Source of the DNA: Xanthomonas hortorum pv. cynarae
Lineage (GTDB): Bacteria; Pseudomonadota; Gammaproteobacteria; Xanthomonadales; Xanthomonadaceae
Direction of reading: 5' to 3'
Length of the DNA: 64,000 nucleotides
Assembly: GCF_002939985.1 (NCBI RefSeq)
Contig: NZ_MDFM01000003.1
Coordinates: forward strand, 124,001-188,000
Made by a program: the position numbers and the translations under genes. Below are positions 38,153 to 48,704 of the stretch, in pieces. Each line of letters starts with the position of its first letter. The first letter of the stretch is position 1. Below the pieces are notes generated by a model. It did no database searches. It had not been told where the DNA came from and worked only from the letters and a program-made list of their open reading frames with translations.

Positions 38153-38662
38153 TTAGGCGACCAGTGCATCGGCAGTGCCGGCAATCTCCTCGACATGCAG
38201 CACCTGCTCCATCTCCAGCAACACCACAAAGCGCTCGCCGACCTTGCCCATGCCGCGTAGCAGATCGCGGCGGATATGCGTACCAAACGAGGGCGCGGCT
38301 TCGATGTCCTGATCGGCCAGTTCGATCACCGCGTTGACCGCATCGACCAACACTCCGATCACCTGCGGTCCCTGTGCCTGTTCGGTGGCCAGGATCACGA
38401 TGCAGCTGCGTTTGCCGATGGCGCTGTCGGCACGCCCCAGCCGCGATTGCAGGTCCACCACCGGCACCACCGCACCGCGCAGATTGATCACCCCGCGCAC
38501 GCAGGCCGGCATCGACGGCACCGGCGTGGGGGCGCGGTACTGGATGATTTCGCGAATGCCGAGAATGCTGATGGCGAAGGTTTCGCCGGCCAGTTGAAAG
38601 GTCAGGTACTGGGCCGCCGCATCGGCATCGCCAGGCATCACATCGGGGGTCTGTGCAGTCAT
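38153..38662 (-). CDS. cheW: CheW-like coupling protein
   Basis: 169 aa single CheW domain that links a chemoreceptor to the CheA kinase. Landmarks are Y-L-T-F-Q-L-A-G-E-T-F-A-I, I-I-Q-Y-R-A-P-T-P-V-P and V-R-G-V-I-N-L-R-G-A-V-V-P-V-V-D-L. It starts 11 bp after the chemoreceptor gene ends, in the same operon. No cheA or cheY in the window, so it feeds a system encoded elsewhere. The ATG at 38662 begins a short Asp/Ala leader. Confidence 0.92.
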   Translation of the reverse strand: MTAQTPDVMPGDADAAAQYLTFQLAGETFAISILGIREIIQYRAPTPVPSMPACVRGVINLRGAVVPVVDLQSRLGRADSAIGKRSCIVILATEQAQGPQVIGVLVDAVNAVIELADQDIEAAPSFGTHIRRDLLRGMGKVGERFVVLLEMEQVLHVEEIAGTADALVA

Positions 38663-38673
38663 CGATCGGTCTC

Positions 38674-40332
38674 TCAGAAGCGGGCGAACTGGCCTTCGTC
38701 CGGGCCCTCGGACATGGAGTAGGCCGGCGCTGCAGTGCTGCGCCAACCACGTGCAGCTGCGACGCGTGCCGGACGTGCGGCGACCGCCTTGCCACGCTTG
38801 GGCGGCGTACTCGCAGGCCCCTGCCCGCCCAGGCGGAAGAACGCCATGCTCTGCTGCAGTTGTTCGGCCTGCGCGCTCATCTCTTCGGCAGTGGCGGCCA
38901 GTTCTTCGGACGCGCTGGCATTCTGCTGGGTGGTCTGACTGAGCTGCACCACCGCCGAGTTGATCTGACTGACGCCGGAAGATTGCTCTTCGGAGGCGGC
39001 AGAAATCTCCTGCACCAGATCCGAGGTGCGTTTGATGCTGGGCACGATGGTGTCCAGCAAACGCCCTGCGCGATCGGCCAATTCCACGCTGGAACTTGCC
39101 ACTTCGCCGATCTCCTGCGCGGCCACCTGGCTGCGTTCGGCCAGCTTGCGCACCTCGGCGGCGACCACGGCAAAGCCCTTGCCATGTTCGCCGGCGCGTG
39201 CCGCTTCGATCGCCGCGTTGAGCGCGAGCAGATTGGTCTGATAGGCGATGTCGTCGATGATGCCGATCTTCTGCGCGATCTGCTTCATCGCCTGGGTGGT
39301 GGCGACCACTGCTTCGCCACCTTCGATGGTTTCTTTCGCGGCCTGGGTGGCCATGCCATCGGTGATGCGCGCGTTCTCGGTGTTCTGGCTGATCGATGCG
39401 GTCATCTGTTCCAGCGAGGCGCTGGTTTCTTCCACACCGGCGGCCTGTTCACTGGCGGCCTGCGACAGGCTCAGCGCAGTGGCACTGACTTCTTCCGATG
39501 CACTGGCCAGGGTCTCGGCACTGGTATTGACCTCGCCGACCACCTGCGACAGCTTCTGCACCATGGTGCGCATGGCTTCGAGCAACTGCGCGGTTTCATC
39601 GCGGCCCTGCACCTCGATACGCATGCTCAGATCGCCTTCCGACAGTCCATTGGCAACCGCCACTGCACGGCGGATCGGGCCGGTGACGCTACGGCTGATC
39701 ACCACACCTAATATCGCGCCAAGCAGCACACCTCCACAAATGATGGCGATCAGCAGTTTCGAAGCGCGTGCATGGATAGCACCGGTTTCCGCATTGGCCG
39801 ATGCCGCGCTGCGCTCGCGCAGGCTGCTCAGATCGGTCATCAGGTTGTCGACTTCATCCGAACTGGCGCGCACGGCGCGCGACAGCGCCGCCAATTCCGG
39901 ATTGGTTTCGCGCAAGGCCTCGCGGTTGGCGACTTCGATAAAGCGGCCGCGCTCGTCCAGATACTTTTGCCAGGCGCGATCGAACTGCGCCAGCTTGGTC
40001 TTGCCCTCTTCGGTTTCGAAACTGCCACGCGCACGGGTGATGTGATCGACCACCCTGGCGGTGTACTTGTCGATGCTCTGCACATGCGACTGGCGTTCTT
40101 CGGCGCTGCTGGCCAACAACAGATTGGCACGTGCGCGGCCGGCATAGATGAGGTTGATGTTGGCCTCTTTCACGTTCGACAAGCCCAGTAATTCGCGCTC
40201 GTACAGCGAGCTCGACAGGTCACTGATACGACCGGAGTTGGAATAGCCCACCCAGCCGATGCATGCGCCGATCGCCGAGACGATCAGGAACGCCACGATC
40301 AGCCTGGTTCCGATTCTGAAGTTGCCTAACAT
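38674..40332 (-). CDS. Methyl-accepting chemotaxis protein
   Basis: 552 aa inner-membrane chemoreceptor. TM1 is at about 10-31, a roughly 155-residue periplasmic helical-bundle sensor domain follows, TM2 is at about 190-212, then a HAMP domain and the cytoplasmic signalling domain. The hairpin tip holds the conserved [23 protein letters not shown]. There is no C-terminal W-E-x-F-like CheR/CheB tether. Ligand unknown. It heads an operon with cheW and has a FliA-type promoter upstream, so it belongs to the flagellar/chemotaxis regulon. Confidence 0.93.
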   Translation of the reverse strand: MLGNFRIGTRLIVAFLIVSAIGACIGWVGYSNSGRISDLSSSLYERELLGLSNVKEANINLIYAGRARANLLLASSAEERQSHVQSIDKYTARVVDHITRARGSFETEEGKTKLAQFDRAWQKYLDERGRFIEVANREALRETNPELAALSRAVRASSDEVDNLMTDLSSLRERSAASANAETGAIHARASKLLIAIICGGVLLGAILGVVISRSVTGPIRRAVAVANGLSEGDLSMRIEVQGRDETAQLLEAMRTMVQKLSQVVGEVNTSAETLASASEEVSATALSLSQAASEQAAGVEETSASLEQMTASISQNTENARITDGMATQAAKETIEGGEAVVATTQAMKQIAQKIGIIDDIAYQTNLLALNAAIEAARAGEHGKGFAVVAAEVRKLAERSQVAAQEIGEVASSSVELADRAGRLLDTIVPSIKRTSDLVQEISAASEEQSSGVSQINSAVVQLSQTTQQNASASEELAATAEEMSAQAEQLQQSMAFFRLGGQGPASTPPKRGKAVAARPARVAAARGWRSTAAPAYSMSEGPDEGQFARF

Positions 40333-40444
40333 TGGAAAGTTCTCTTGAGGATGGTGCGCGCGACAAGCGCTGCAAGGACAAGCGATGGCGTGCTGCGAGG
40401 TAGCGATCACGACGACGCGGCGTTTCTAAACCGTTCGTTAATGG

Positions 40445-40471
40445 CTATCGGCGCCAGCAAAACGCGCTTGA
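40445..40471 (-). promoter_or_regulatory. Sigma-28 (FliA) promoter of the MCP-cheW operon
   Basis: On the minus strand: TCAA, 15 bases, GCCGATAG, matching the FliA consensus TAAA-N15-GCCGATAA with one mismatch in each element. It lies about 113 bp upstream of the chemoreceptor start in a 314-bp intergenic region that otherwise holds no gene. Confidence 0.75.
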
Positions 40472-40646
40472 GATGCGGGCATTGCCGCGATGCCTATTCA
40501 GGCAGTCGGATGTGCGCTTTTGTGACCGGTCATGCGCTCGCAATAGCCCACATTCGGAAAAATCCTACCCGCGATTCGCGCGTTGTCCGGGACAGTCCCG
40601 AGGGACACCCGCAGCGACATCACGCCCGCGCCGCTAGGCTGCGTGC

Positions 40647-41265
40647 ATGTCGCCTCGACCACTCCCGCGCACGTTTTACGATCACGACGCACGCAGCGTC
40701 GCACCGCAATTGCTCAACAAGGTACTGGTCAGTGCGGACGGACGACGCGGGCGCATTACCGAGGTCGAGGCGTATTGCGGCAGCGAAGATCCGGCAGCGC
40801 ATTCGTTCCGCGGCATGACTCCACGCACGCAGGTGATGTTCGGTGCGCCCGGGCATCTGTATGTGTCTCATCTACGGCATGCATTGGGCGATCAACGCGG
40901 TGTGCGGCGGCGCGCCTGGCCATGCGGTGCTGATTCGCGCGCTCGAGTCGCTGGTCGGGATCGCCTTCATGCAGGCTGCACGTAACGCTGCCCCGCTCAA
41001 GACCTTGACCACCGGCCCCGGTCGCCTGGCCCAGGCATTCGGCGTCACGGCTGCCGATAACGGGCTGGATCTGACCAGCGCAAGCGCGCGGCTATGGATC
41101 GAAGACGATGGCCTGCCGCCACCATCGATCCCGCTGACGACGCCGCGCATCGGCATCCGCAAGGCGATGGATGCGCCGTGGCGCTGGCTGGTCCCCGATA
41201 GCCGCTATTTGTCGCGTCCGCTTCCGCGCGTGACCGGCGCGCGCGCGGTGCTGCCGGGCGACTGA
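40647..41265 (+). pseudogene. 3-methyladenine DNA glycosylase (AAG/Mpg family), frameshifted
   Basis: The first part (from ATG 40647) carries [15 protein letters not shown], which includes the catalytic Glu, and ends at G-A-P-G-H-L-Y-V. The family then continues in another frame with [15 protein letters not shown] and L-I-R-A-L-E. The expected Y codon after V is reduced to one base at about 40866, i.e. two bases are missing. The intact family protein would remove alkylated bases. A sequencing error cannot be excluded. The 3' end overlaps the convergent lhr by 61 bp. Confidence 0.8.
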
Positions 41266-44200
41266 GCCAGCCATTGCTCCATCGGCGTCTGCTCGGCAGC
41301 GCCAGGGCCACGTTGCAGCAAGCGCAGTGCCTGTTCGGCTTGCTCAGCGGTGAGTTCCTGCAGCGGCTGGAAGCGATCTGCCGCCCACACCGCCACCGGC
41401 AGGCCATCGAGATAAGCCACGCGATTGCCCGGCACGCGCGCGATGCGCTCACCCGGCAGGAGACTGCCGAGCAGATTGCTGGGGTCGCTCGCACTCACGC
41501 ACACCCACTGCCCTTGCAGCGGCTGCGCACGCACCCGGCGCAACGCGGCAATCGCGTCCGGCAACGCGAATTGTTCGCCAGACAGGCCCCCTATAAAGCG
41601 ACCACCCCGGATCTCGCCGCGCGCTTCCAGCCGTTGATACATGCGCAGCAATTCGCGCCACGGCGGCAACCATGCAGCCTCACGTTCGAGCAGCCGCCAA
41701 CACACCACGCCATAACGACGCAGCAGCGTGCGCGCAACGTGTTCGAGGGTTTCCTGATGCCGCTCGCCGGCTTCGGCCAACGGTAATTCCGGCAGCGTGC
41801 GCACCGGCGCCCAGCGACCGGCATCGCGAATGCCCAGTGCACTGGCGCGGCGACGTTGGCGCGACAGCGCGCTCGGCCGCTTCGACGCCGGTACCAGCAG
41901 CGCACGCAGCCCGGCGTAACTATCGCAATGCGCGCGGCCACGCATCACCAGCTCGCTCAACGCGTCTTCCAACTCGGTGCTCATCAAGCGGGCGGCATCG
42001 GCGATCTCATCGAAGAACAACGCGCCTTGCTGCTGCAACACCTCTGCCACGCGCTGCGCGCGCGAGCCCAACGGTGCGTCATCGACACCCCGTGCCAGGC
42101 TGCTCCAGCGCTGCGCTTCGCGACGCGGCAATAACACGATGGGTGTTGCGCGCAACGCGGCGCCGCTGCGGCCGCCGCCGGGACGCAGCCGTGCCCACAC
42201 GGTGCGCCCGGCCGTGCACAACTCGTCCAGCCACGCCGGTTGGTAGTCGCGTACGCGCGCAGGTAGCAGCTCGCTCTCCCACAGCAGCGCGGGCGCTTCG
42301 AAGCCTTCCAGCTGCCCGACAACACCGGCCAAAGCATCCGGCCCGGCCACACGGCTGGCGCTGTCGAGGTGCTGCCACTCGAACAGAAAGCGCGCGTAAT
42401 CGCGTTGCGACACCGGTTCGATCTCGCGGCGCAAGCGCCCCAGGGTGTAGCGATGGATGCGCGCCAACAGATGGCGTTCGCACCATTCTTCAGCCTGCGC
42501 CTGCGCACTGAACTGCCCGGCCATGACATAGCCCTCGCGCTGCAATGCCGCCAGCGCGAGCACGATCTCGGCCTCCGGCAAATGCAGTGCGCCCGCCAAT
42601 GCCGGCACCTGCGCCGGGCCGATCGCAGACAGGCGCCCGCGCAGCAGTTCGCGCACAGCCCAGTCGCGTTCCCACTCGGCGACACGGCAATCGGCCGGCG
42701 CCTGCAACGGCGGTTGTGGCGACGCATCTGGATACAGCGGCATGAACCAGTCGATGCGCTCGGCGCTGATCCATAGCGCGGGCGCACCGTTCACCGCGAT
42801 ACAGCTGGCACGACCATCGGCAGCCAGCGCAGCCAACCAGGCCTGCCATTGCGCATCGGCAGCTTCGTCGCCGGGCAGTACGCCAAGTCCGACCAGCGCT
42901 TCGTGCATTTCTTCGGCATCGCGCGGCTGCGGCCAGGCTTCCTCGCACACCGAGGCGATGGCATCGGGATCGAGCCGGCCCAGATCGTCGCTGGTCTGCG
43001 GCGTGTAGCGGCGGTTTTGCACCGCCTGGGTGCGGCGCTCTTCCAGTGGCGCGTCGTCCAGAAACGCGTACGGACGCGCGTTCAAGGCTTCGGCCGCCAG
43101 CGGCGATGGCGCGGCCAGGTCGCGCGCCGCCACCGTGATCGCACCGGATTCCAGCCCACGCAGCACCTGCAACCAGCCTTCGCTGTCCATGGCCTGATGC
43201 AGGCAGTCTTGCAGCGTCTGCGTCACCAACGGATGGTCCGGCACCTGCCGCTCGCCGGCCAGATTCTCCGCGCAGGCCACCTGATCGGGGAACACGCTCG
43301 CCAGCAGATCTTCGGACTTCATCCGTTGCAACTGCGGCGCCACCTTGTTGCCGCCAGTGAAGCGCGGCAACGCCATCGCATTGGTCGCATTCCAGCGCCA
43401 ACGCACGCCGAACAGCGGCGCATCCAGCACCGCCTGGATCAGCACATGCTCGGCCGATGACGAGTGCAGATAACGGCCAACCTCCTCCAATGCAAAACTA
43501 TGACTGGTGGACAGCGACAGCACGATCGCATCTTCGGTTGCCGCGGCCTGCAGCTCGAAATTGAAGGTACGGCAGAAGCGCTTACGCAACGCCAGCCCCC
43601 ACGCGCGATTGATGCGGCTGCCATACGGCGAGTGGATCACCAGCTGGGTGCCGCCGCTGGCATCGAAGAAGCGCTCCATCACCAGACATTGCTGGGTCGG
43701 CATAGTGCCCAGCGCCGCGCGGGCGTGCGCGAGATAGTCCACCAGTTGGCGCGCGGCTTCGGCGGCCAGACATAACTCGCTGCAGAGCCAATCGCAGGCG
43801 GCTTGATGTGGCGCGGAGGCGCGTGGCGTGCTGTCGAGTAGCGCGCCTTCGAACGGCGTGGCATCGAGGGGCATGCTGTCCAGCCGTGTGGCGATCTCGC
43901 CACGCAACCGCGACACCGCCGCCGACAATTCATCGCTGCGGCCCGGCGCCTCGCCCAGCCAGAACGGAATGTTCGGCGGCGCGCCCTTGGCATCTTCCAC
44001 CCGCACGCGGCCCGCATCCACACGCAGGATGCGGTAGCTGGCATTGCCGAGTTGAAATACATCGCCGGTGAGACTTTCGACCGCGAAATCTTCGTTCACC
44101 GTGCCGATCTTTTCCGCCTGCGGCTCTAGCACCACGCTGTAATCGCCGGTTTCGGGAATGGTGCCGCCGGAGGTCAGCGCGGTCATGCGCGCGCCACGGC

Positions 44201-45662
44201 GTGCATGCAGGCGGCGGTGCACCGCATCGCGATGCAGATAACCCGCACGCGGCCCGCGCCGGGTACTGAAGCCCTCGCACAGCATGCCCACCACGCGATC
44301 GAACGTCTCCCGGCACAGCTGAGCGAATGGCCACGCGCGGCGCACCAGCGCGAACAGCGCATCTTCCTCCCAGTCCTCGCAGGCGGCCTCGGCCACGAGT
44401 TGTTGTGCAAGCACATCGATCGGCGCGAGCGGAATCCGTAGCGCGTCCAGCTCGCCGCGGCGCACGCTATCGAGCAGCGCAGCGCATTCGACCAACTCGT
44501 CGCGGGTCTGCGGAAACAGCCGCGCCTTCGGCGTGCCACCGACCGCATGCCCGGCGCGTCCGGCGCGTTGCAGGAACGTGGCGATCGAACGCGGCGAGCC
44601 GAGCTGGCAGACCAGATCGACATCGCCGATATCCAGCCCGAGTTCCAGCGATGCGGTGGCCACCAATACGGTCAATTCGCCAGCCTTGAGTCGCTGCTCG
44701 GCCAGCAGGCGCGTCTCGCGCGACAGGCTGCCGTGATGTGCGGCCACGCGCTGTTTGCCTAGCAGATCGCCCAGATGCCGCGCGGCCCGCTCGGCCATGC
44801 GCCGTGTGTTGACGAATACCAGCGTGGTGCGGTGTTGCTGCGCCAGCGCAGCCACCTCGGCATACACCTGCAGCCACTGGTCGTTGGACATCACCACGCT
44901 CAGCGGCGTCGGCGGTAAGGCCAGCGCGAGGTCGCGCGTGCGGGTGTAGCCGATATCCACGATGTCGCACTGCGGTGGAGGTTGCCCGTCTTCGCCGACG
45001 CCGACCAGAAATTGCGCGACCGTTTCAATCGGCTTCTGCGTGGCAGACAGCCCGATGCGGGTGATCGGGCGCTCGGCCAATCGTTGCAGGCGCTCCAGCG
45101 TCAGGCTCAGATGGCTACCGCGTTTGTCCGCCGCCACCGCATGGATTTCGTCGACGATGACGGTGCGCACGTGCCGCAGCGCGTTGCGCCCGGAGGCCGA
45201 GCCCAGCAGCACATACAAGGACTCCGGCGTGGTCACCAGAATATGCGGCGGCACGCGCCGCAGTCTGGCCCGCTCACGCTGCGGTGTGTCGCCGGTACGC
45301 ACCGCCGTGCGCACTGCCACATCCGGCAAACCGCTTGCGCGCAGGGCTGCGCGGATGCCTTGCAGCGGGGCGTCCAGATTGAGATGGATGTCGTTGGACA
45401 GCGCCTTCAGCGGCGACACGTAGACCACGCGGGTTTCGTCCGGCAATGCGCCGCCGTTGGCCAGACCATCGCGGATCAGCGCATCGATGGCGGCGAAGAA
45501 CGCGGTCAGCGTCTTGCCCGAACCGGTCGGCGCAGCCACCAGCGTGTGCCGCCCGGCCTGGATCGACGGCCAAGCGGCAATCTGCGCCGGCGTGGGCGCA
45601 GCAAAGGTCCGCGCAAACCACGCAGCGACCACAGGATGAAATTGCTGCAGAACAGGATGCAT
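41205..45662 (-). CDS. lhr: Lhr-family large ATP-dependent DNA helicase
   Basis: 1485 aa. The N-terminal SF2 helicase core has Walker A T-G-S-G-K-T (46-51), D-E-I-H in V-D-E-I-H-A-V-A, and Q-R-A-G-R-A-G-H. The winged-helix and Lhr-core region with W-L-G-E-A-P-G-R and the [10 protein letters not shown] motif follows, then a long C-terminal extension typical of full-length Lhr. Lhr is a 3'-5' DNA helicase linked to repair. The ATG at 45662 begins just before the core. Convergent with the glycosylase pseudogene. Confidence 0.93.
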   Translation of the reverse strand: MHPVLQQFHPVVAAWFARTFAAPTPAQIAAWPSIQAGRHTLVAAPTGSGKTLTAFFAAIDALIRDGLANGGALPDETRVVYVSPLKALSNDIHLNLDAPLQGIRAALRASGLPDVAVRTAVRTGDTPQRERARLRRVPPHILVTTPESLYVLLGSASGRNALRHVRTVIVDEIHAVAADKRGSHLSLTLERLQRLAERPITRIGLSATQKPIETVAQFLVGVGEDGQPPPQCDIVDIGYTRTRDLALALPPTPLSVVMSNDQWLQVYAEVAALAQQHRTTLVFVNTRRMAERAARHLGDLLGKQRVAAHHGSLSRETRLLAEQRLKAGELTVLVATASLELGLDIGDVDLVCQLGSPRSIATFLQRAGRAGHAVGGTPKARLFPQTRDELVECAALLDSVRRGELDALRIPLAPIDVLAQQLVAEAACEDWEEDALFALVRRAWPFAQLCRETFDRVVGMLCEGFSTRRGPRAGYLHRDAVHRRLHARRGARMTALTSGGTIPETGDYSVVLEPQAEKIGTVNEDFAVESLTGDVFQLGNASYRILRVDAGRVRVEDAKGAPPNIPFWLGEAPGRSDELSAAVSRLRGEIATRLDSMPLDATPFEGALLDSTPRASAPHQAACDWLCSELCLAAEAARQLVDYLAHARAALGTMPTQQCLVMERFFDASGGTQLVIHSPYGSRINRAWGLALRKRFCRTFNFELQAAATEDAIVLSLSTSHSFALEEVGRYLHSSSAEHVLIQAVLDAPLFGVRWRWNATNAMALPRFTGGNKVAPQLQRMKSEDLLASVFPDQVACAENLAGERQVPDHPLVTQTLQDCLHQAMDSEGWLQVLRGLESGAITVAARDLAAPSPLAAEALNARPYAFLDDAPLEERRTQAVQNRRYTPQTSDDLGRLDPDAIASVCEEAWPQPRDAEEMHEALVGLGVLPGDEAADAQWQAWLAALAADGRASCIAVNGAPALWISAERIDWFMPLYPDASPQPPLQAPADCRVAEWERDWAVRELLRGRLSAIGPAQVPALAGALHLPEAEIVLALAALQREGYVMAGQFSAQAQAEEWCERHLLARIHRYTLGRLRREIEPVSQRDYARFLFEWQHLDSASRVAGPDALAGVVGQLEGFEAPALLWESELLPARVRDYQPAWLDELCTAGRTVWARLRPGGGRSGAALRATPIVLLPRREAQRWSSLARGVDDAPLGSRAQRVAEVLQQQGALFFDEIADAARLMSTELEDALSELVMRGRAHCDSYAGLRALLVPASKRPSALSRQRRRASALGIRDAGRWAPVRTLPELPLAEAGERHQETLEHVARTLLRRYGVVCWRLLEREAAWLPPWRELLRMYQRLEARGEIRGGRFIGGLSGEQFALPDAIAALRRVRAQPLQGQWVCVSASDPSNLLGSLLPGERIARVPGNRVAYLDGLPVAVWAADRFQPLQELTAEQAEQALRLLQRGPGAAEQTPMEQWLAQSPGSTARAPVTRGSGRDK

Positions 45663-46097
45663 GGATGGTGCCCAAAGCCGCGACGGCAACCGGCCGCGCG
45701 GCAATCGGATTCAACTCGGCAGGACTGCTATGGATGGGGGTGCGGTGCAACGCATGCAAGACTGATGTGGCCTTGGCGGCAATCGATTCAAAGCGCCCCC
45801 ACCGTGTAGCCGCTCGGCCCGCCCAACCAATGCCCGACATTGAGGCTGTCGGCCCCAGCATGGCGGGCGGGTGGCCGGTTTGAGGCTCAGCCCCATGCCG
45901 TAAGACGCGAGCGAGCCCGGCACGTGCGTGCTCCCTTCATAGCGGGCATGCCGGATGATGCGTTGCCGGTGTGCACTGGACTGGCGTCACGCCCTTGTTG
46001 CTCTACCATCGGTTTAGGTTCACCAGCATCCCGCAAGGGATAATCAAAGGTCCAGCACAGGTCCGCTATTTATCGTGGTTGGTGCATGTGAATTTGA
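45663..46097. other. Intergenic region between lhr and the effector gene
   Basis: 435 bp. I see no credible gene, RNA or repeat. The part next to the effector (about 46000-46097) is noticeably richer in A and T than the rest, like the effector gene, so the border of the acquired segment probably lies in this gap. It contains the divergent upstream region of lhr on one side and the effector 3' end on the other. Confidence 0.5.
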
Positions 46098-47756
46098 CTA
46101 GCCCGAAATATCTGAACCAACTTTTTCCCGAAGCCAGGCGTTTTCCGCCTTCTGCTTGCGATCCAAAAAGTCTGAAGCAAGCTCATTATACTTTATCGAC
46201 TCAGCCACATGCGCGTCATCGCCGGGCGGCACGTCCAGCTCATAGAACGCATCATTATTGAACGACTCCATCAATGCCTCGTATTCAGCGGCATACAATT
46301 GCTTGACCCCCGCTCTCCACGTCTCGTTAGCCAACAGAAAATCACCGAATGCATCCTTATCCCGTTCGCGCTCGCGAACAGAGCTTGCTAGCGTGGTCAA
46401 ATCTTCATTGGTCAACGCACTTATCGGCTGGAATATCATCGATGACGGCACGTTCGGCAAATCGAGCTCCTCACTCAACATCACCTTGGCATGCATCATC
46501 GTTTCCACCGGCTCATCTTCAAGCGTCTTCAACCTTTGGACAAGCTGCGACTGCCTGAGTGATTGCTCTTCGGTTGGCAACCCACCATTGTCTGCGAGCT
46601 GGGCATATTGCCTTAATGCCTCGCCATTGCTTGCGAGCTGGGCATATTCACTTCGACGTTGAATCAAATATTGCATCATCCCGACCACATACTGCACCCC
46701 AGGGTCAGTCGGCGCGGCCGGCAGTTGCCCCGCCACGTACCTCGCAAAAATGTCTTGTACCACGGAAGCAAGTTCCCTTGAATCCTCACTGTCTGAAGAC
46801 CCGGATTGCTCAAGCCTAGCCATCAGCTCGCCGATTCTCGGGTCGAGTGGGGCCAGTAGTTGAAAATTTTCAATCAAGTTTACTAGACCGCTGTGGATAT
46901 CCGCTACGCAGGCCTGTAGCGCAAGTGCACTTGAGAACTGTTCAAGCTCCGTCGTGCAGGCTTTGATGGAATGTTCGATGAAGCGATGCACTTCCGACTC
47001 GAGCGCATCCAGGCGAAACTGCCGGCTCGCCCAAGCCTGCAACCCGGCAGCATTGAGCCTTCCTTGCTTCACGGCTAGTGACATCTGGTGATTACGAACC
47101 GTATTGACGATGGCCGAGAATCCGGTTGAAACATTGTCATGGCATGTCCCAAGCGCACTCTCCGCCATTGCAAACACCAGCTTGCGTAATTCAGGATCTG
47201 CGGCGACTGCGTTGATCACTTCCGCTCCCAGTTGCAGCACCTCACCCTTTTCAATTTCCGACTGGTGCGCTGTTGCTTCATAGCGCTTCTCGAGAAGCTC
47301 GGAAAACTGTCCCGCGTTAGACTCATCATCGAACGCGTGCGCGTTTTCCAGGCACGGCTGGCAGGCCGCTGTCAGCCAATGATCAACCTGCTCCCCGAGA
47401 GCCCGCGGCGGCGACTCGTCCGTGCCCCCCAATTGCGAATTCTCGTGGATTTGCAACGCGCGCATGGCCTCGGACCAAGCCACGAAATCAAACGCTTCCG
47501 CAGGGGGCGGGGCAGACGCACTGGCACTGCCCTCCGCTTGACTGTGGACCTGTGAAGATGGCTGAGCCCGGGAACGCAACGGAGACCGAGACCGGGAAGA
47601 AAGACCGGCAAGCGGACCGGCGCCGGGGTGAGGGGGGGACGCGGATGGGTGCGAAGAATCGGGTACCGCAACGTGATGCTGACCAACCTGATCATCGACC
47701 GGCACCCGGCTCGTTGACGGCACGCCGGAGGACGAAGGAATGGGAAGACGTGACAT
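46098..47756 (-). CDS. Predicted type III effector with NEL-type E3 ubiquitin ligase domain
   Basis: 552 aa. Residues 1-88 are Ser/Pro-rich and disordered, like type III secretion signals. No leucine-rich repeats are seen. From about 125 on the sequence resembles the NEL domain of IpaH/SspH ligases: the catalytic C-x-D is C205-H-D207 in G-T-C-H-D-N-V, followed by a helix with F-R-L-D-A-L-E, and later E-T-M-M-H-A-K-V-M-L-S-E-E-L and S-A-L-T-N-E-D-L. About 150 residues (261-408) are inserted relative to IpaH. A perfect PIP box precedes it. G+C is lower than its neighbours. Start chosen at 47756: an upstream in-frame Met lies inside the promoter. Confidence 0.78.
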   Translation of the reverse strand: MSRLPIPSSSGVPSTSRVPVDDQVGQHHVAVPDSSHPSASPPHPGAGPLAGLSSRSRSPLRSRAQPSSQVHSQAEGSASASAPPPAEAFDFVAWSEAMRALQIHENSQLGGTDESPPRALGEQVDHWLTAACQPCLENAHAFDDESNAGQFSELLEKRYEATAHQSEIEKGEVLQLGAEVINAVAADPELRKLVFAMAESALGTCHDNVSTGFSAIVNTVRNHQMSLAVKQGRLNAAGLQAWASRQFRLDALESEVHRFIEHSIKACTTELEQFSSALALQACVADIHSGLVNLIENFQLLAPLDPRIGELMARLEQSGSSDSEDSRELASVVQDIFARYVAGQLPAAPTDPGVQYVVGMMQYLIQRRSEYAQLASNGEALRQYAQLADNGGLPTEEQSLRQSQLVQRLKTLEDEPVETMMHAKVMLSEELDLPNVPSSMIFQPISALTNEDLTTLASSVRERERDKDAFGDFLLANETWRAGVKQLYAAEYEALMESFNNDAFYELDVPPGDDAHVAESIKYNELASDFLDRKQKAENAWLREKVGSDISG

Positions 47757-47873
47757 GAGCTCTTTCCCCTTTACACGTGTATTGGCACGATGGCGCCCAG
47801 CGAAAAATGCCGGACAGACTGCATTGGTTTGAAGCGTTTTGTCCCTGTCGTGGCTGACCGACTCAGGTTGGCC

Positions 47874-47935
47874 ATGATATTGGACACACACGCTACATCC
47901 CGACCCACCGCCGAAGAAACCCTTCCAGCTGCGAA
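47874..47935 (-). promoter_or_regulatory. HrpX-type PIP box with -10 element upstream of the effector gene
   Basis: On the minus strand: TTCGC (47935-47931), exactly 15 bases, TTCGG (47915-47911), a perfect TTCGB-N15-TTCGB plant-inducible-promoter box. A YANNNT -10-like box, TATCAT (47879-47874), lies 31 bp downstream, in the 30-32 bp window reported for HrpX-controlled genes. The effector ATG is about 115 bp further on. This places the gene in the HrpX regulon by sequence; expression is inference. Confidence 0.82.
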
Positions 47936-48127
47936 GCGTGCATGGCGCGATGCGTTTTAATGGCGCAGCGGCATCTCGTCGCGAGCGGTGACGCCGGCAA
48001 GCCTGTCGTCAACGCTCAGGCGTTCGAGATGGCGCATCGGTGGCTTTCTTGATGTGCGCGCACCTACAACGGTGCCGCGCGAAAAGGCCATTGTGGACCG
48101 GCCCGCTGCCATGGCACATTGGCTGCC

Positions 48128-48472
48128 ATGCCCAGTCTCATCCTGTTCATGATTGCCGGCGCAGCGCTGTTCGCGTTCTGGAACTCCTCGCGTGCCGCTG
48201 CCGAACGCGCCGACACCCTCGGCCGCAATGCCTGCCGCGCCGCCGATGTGCAGTGGCTGGACCAGAGCGTGCATTCCACCAACATCCGCATCTACCGCAA
48301 GCCCAATGGCTGGCTGGGCTTCGAGCGGACGTTCCGGTTCGAGTATTCGCACGATGGCATCGACCGGCATAGTGGCCGCCTGGTGCTGCGCGGCGATCAG
48401 CTGATCGCCTTCACCGGACCACAAGTGGCAACGGTGACGCCGTTGAGCCCGGACCATCAGCGTTTGAATTGA
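48128..48472 (+). CDS. DUF3301 family protein
   Basis: 114 aa. One N-terminal transmembrane or signal segment (about 3-20: S-L-I-L-F-M-I-A-G-A-A-L-F-A-F-W), then a small soluble domain with W-L-D-Q-S-V and F-E-R-T-F-R-F-E-Y-S, the DUF3301 signature. Function unknown. The ATG at 48128 was chosen over a TTG nine bases upstream. Convergent with sspB. Confidence 0.8.
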   Translation: MPSLILFMIAGAALFAFWNSSRAAAERADTLGRNACRAADVQWLDQSVHSTNIRIYRKPNGWLGFERTFRFEYSHDGIDRHSGRLVLRGDQLIAFTGPQVATVTPLSPDHQRLN

Positions 48473-48673
48473 GTGTGGCTTGACTGGCTTGCGCAGATCC
48501 GAATGCATCTTCTGCGCTTGATCATGCGCCACTGAAGTCTGCTCAGCACTGATCATGCATCGACAGCACCGATGCGTCGATTGCAGCACGCCTGTCCAAC
48601 GGCACGTCTGTCCATCTGTGCCGCACGCGCACAGTGCGCATCAGTAACCGAAGCGCCTGCCACACATCGAACG

Positions 48674-48696
48674 CCGGACGCGCAATGCGCGCCCGG
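48674..48696 (-). terminator. Possible sspB terminator hairpin
   Basis: CCGGACGCGC pairs with GCGCGCCCGG (one mismatch) around AAT, just beyond the sspB stop on the minus strand. No clear T-tract, so factor-independent termination is uncertain. Confidence 0.4.
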
Positions 48697-48704
48697 ACGT
48701 CCAC

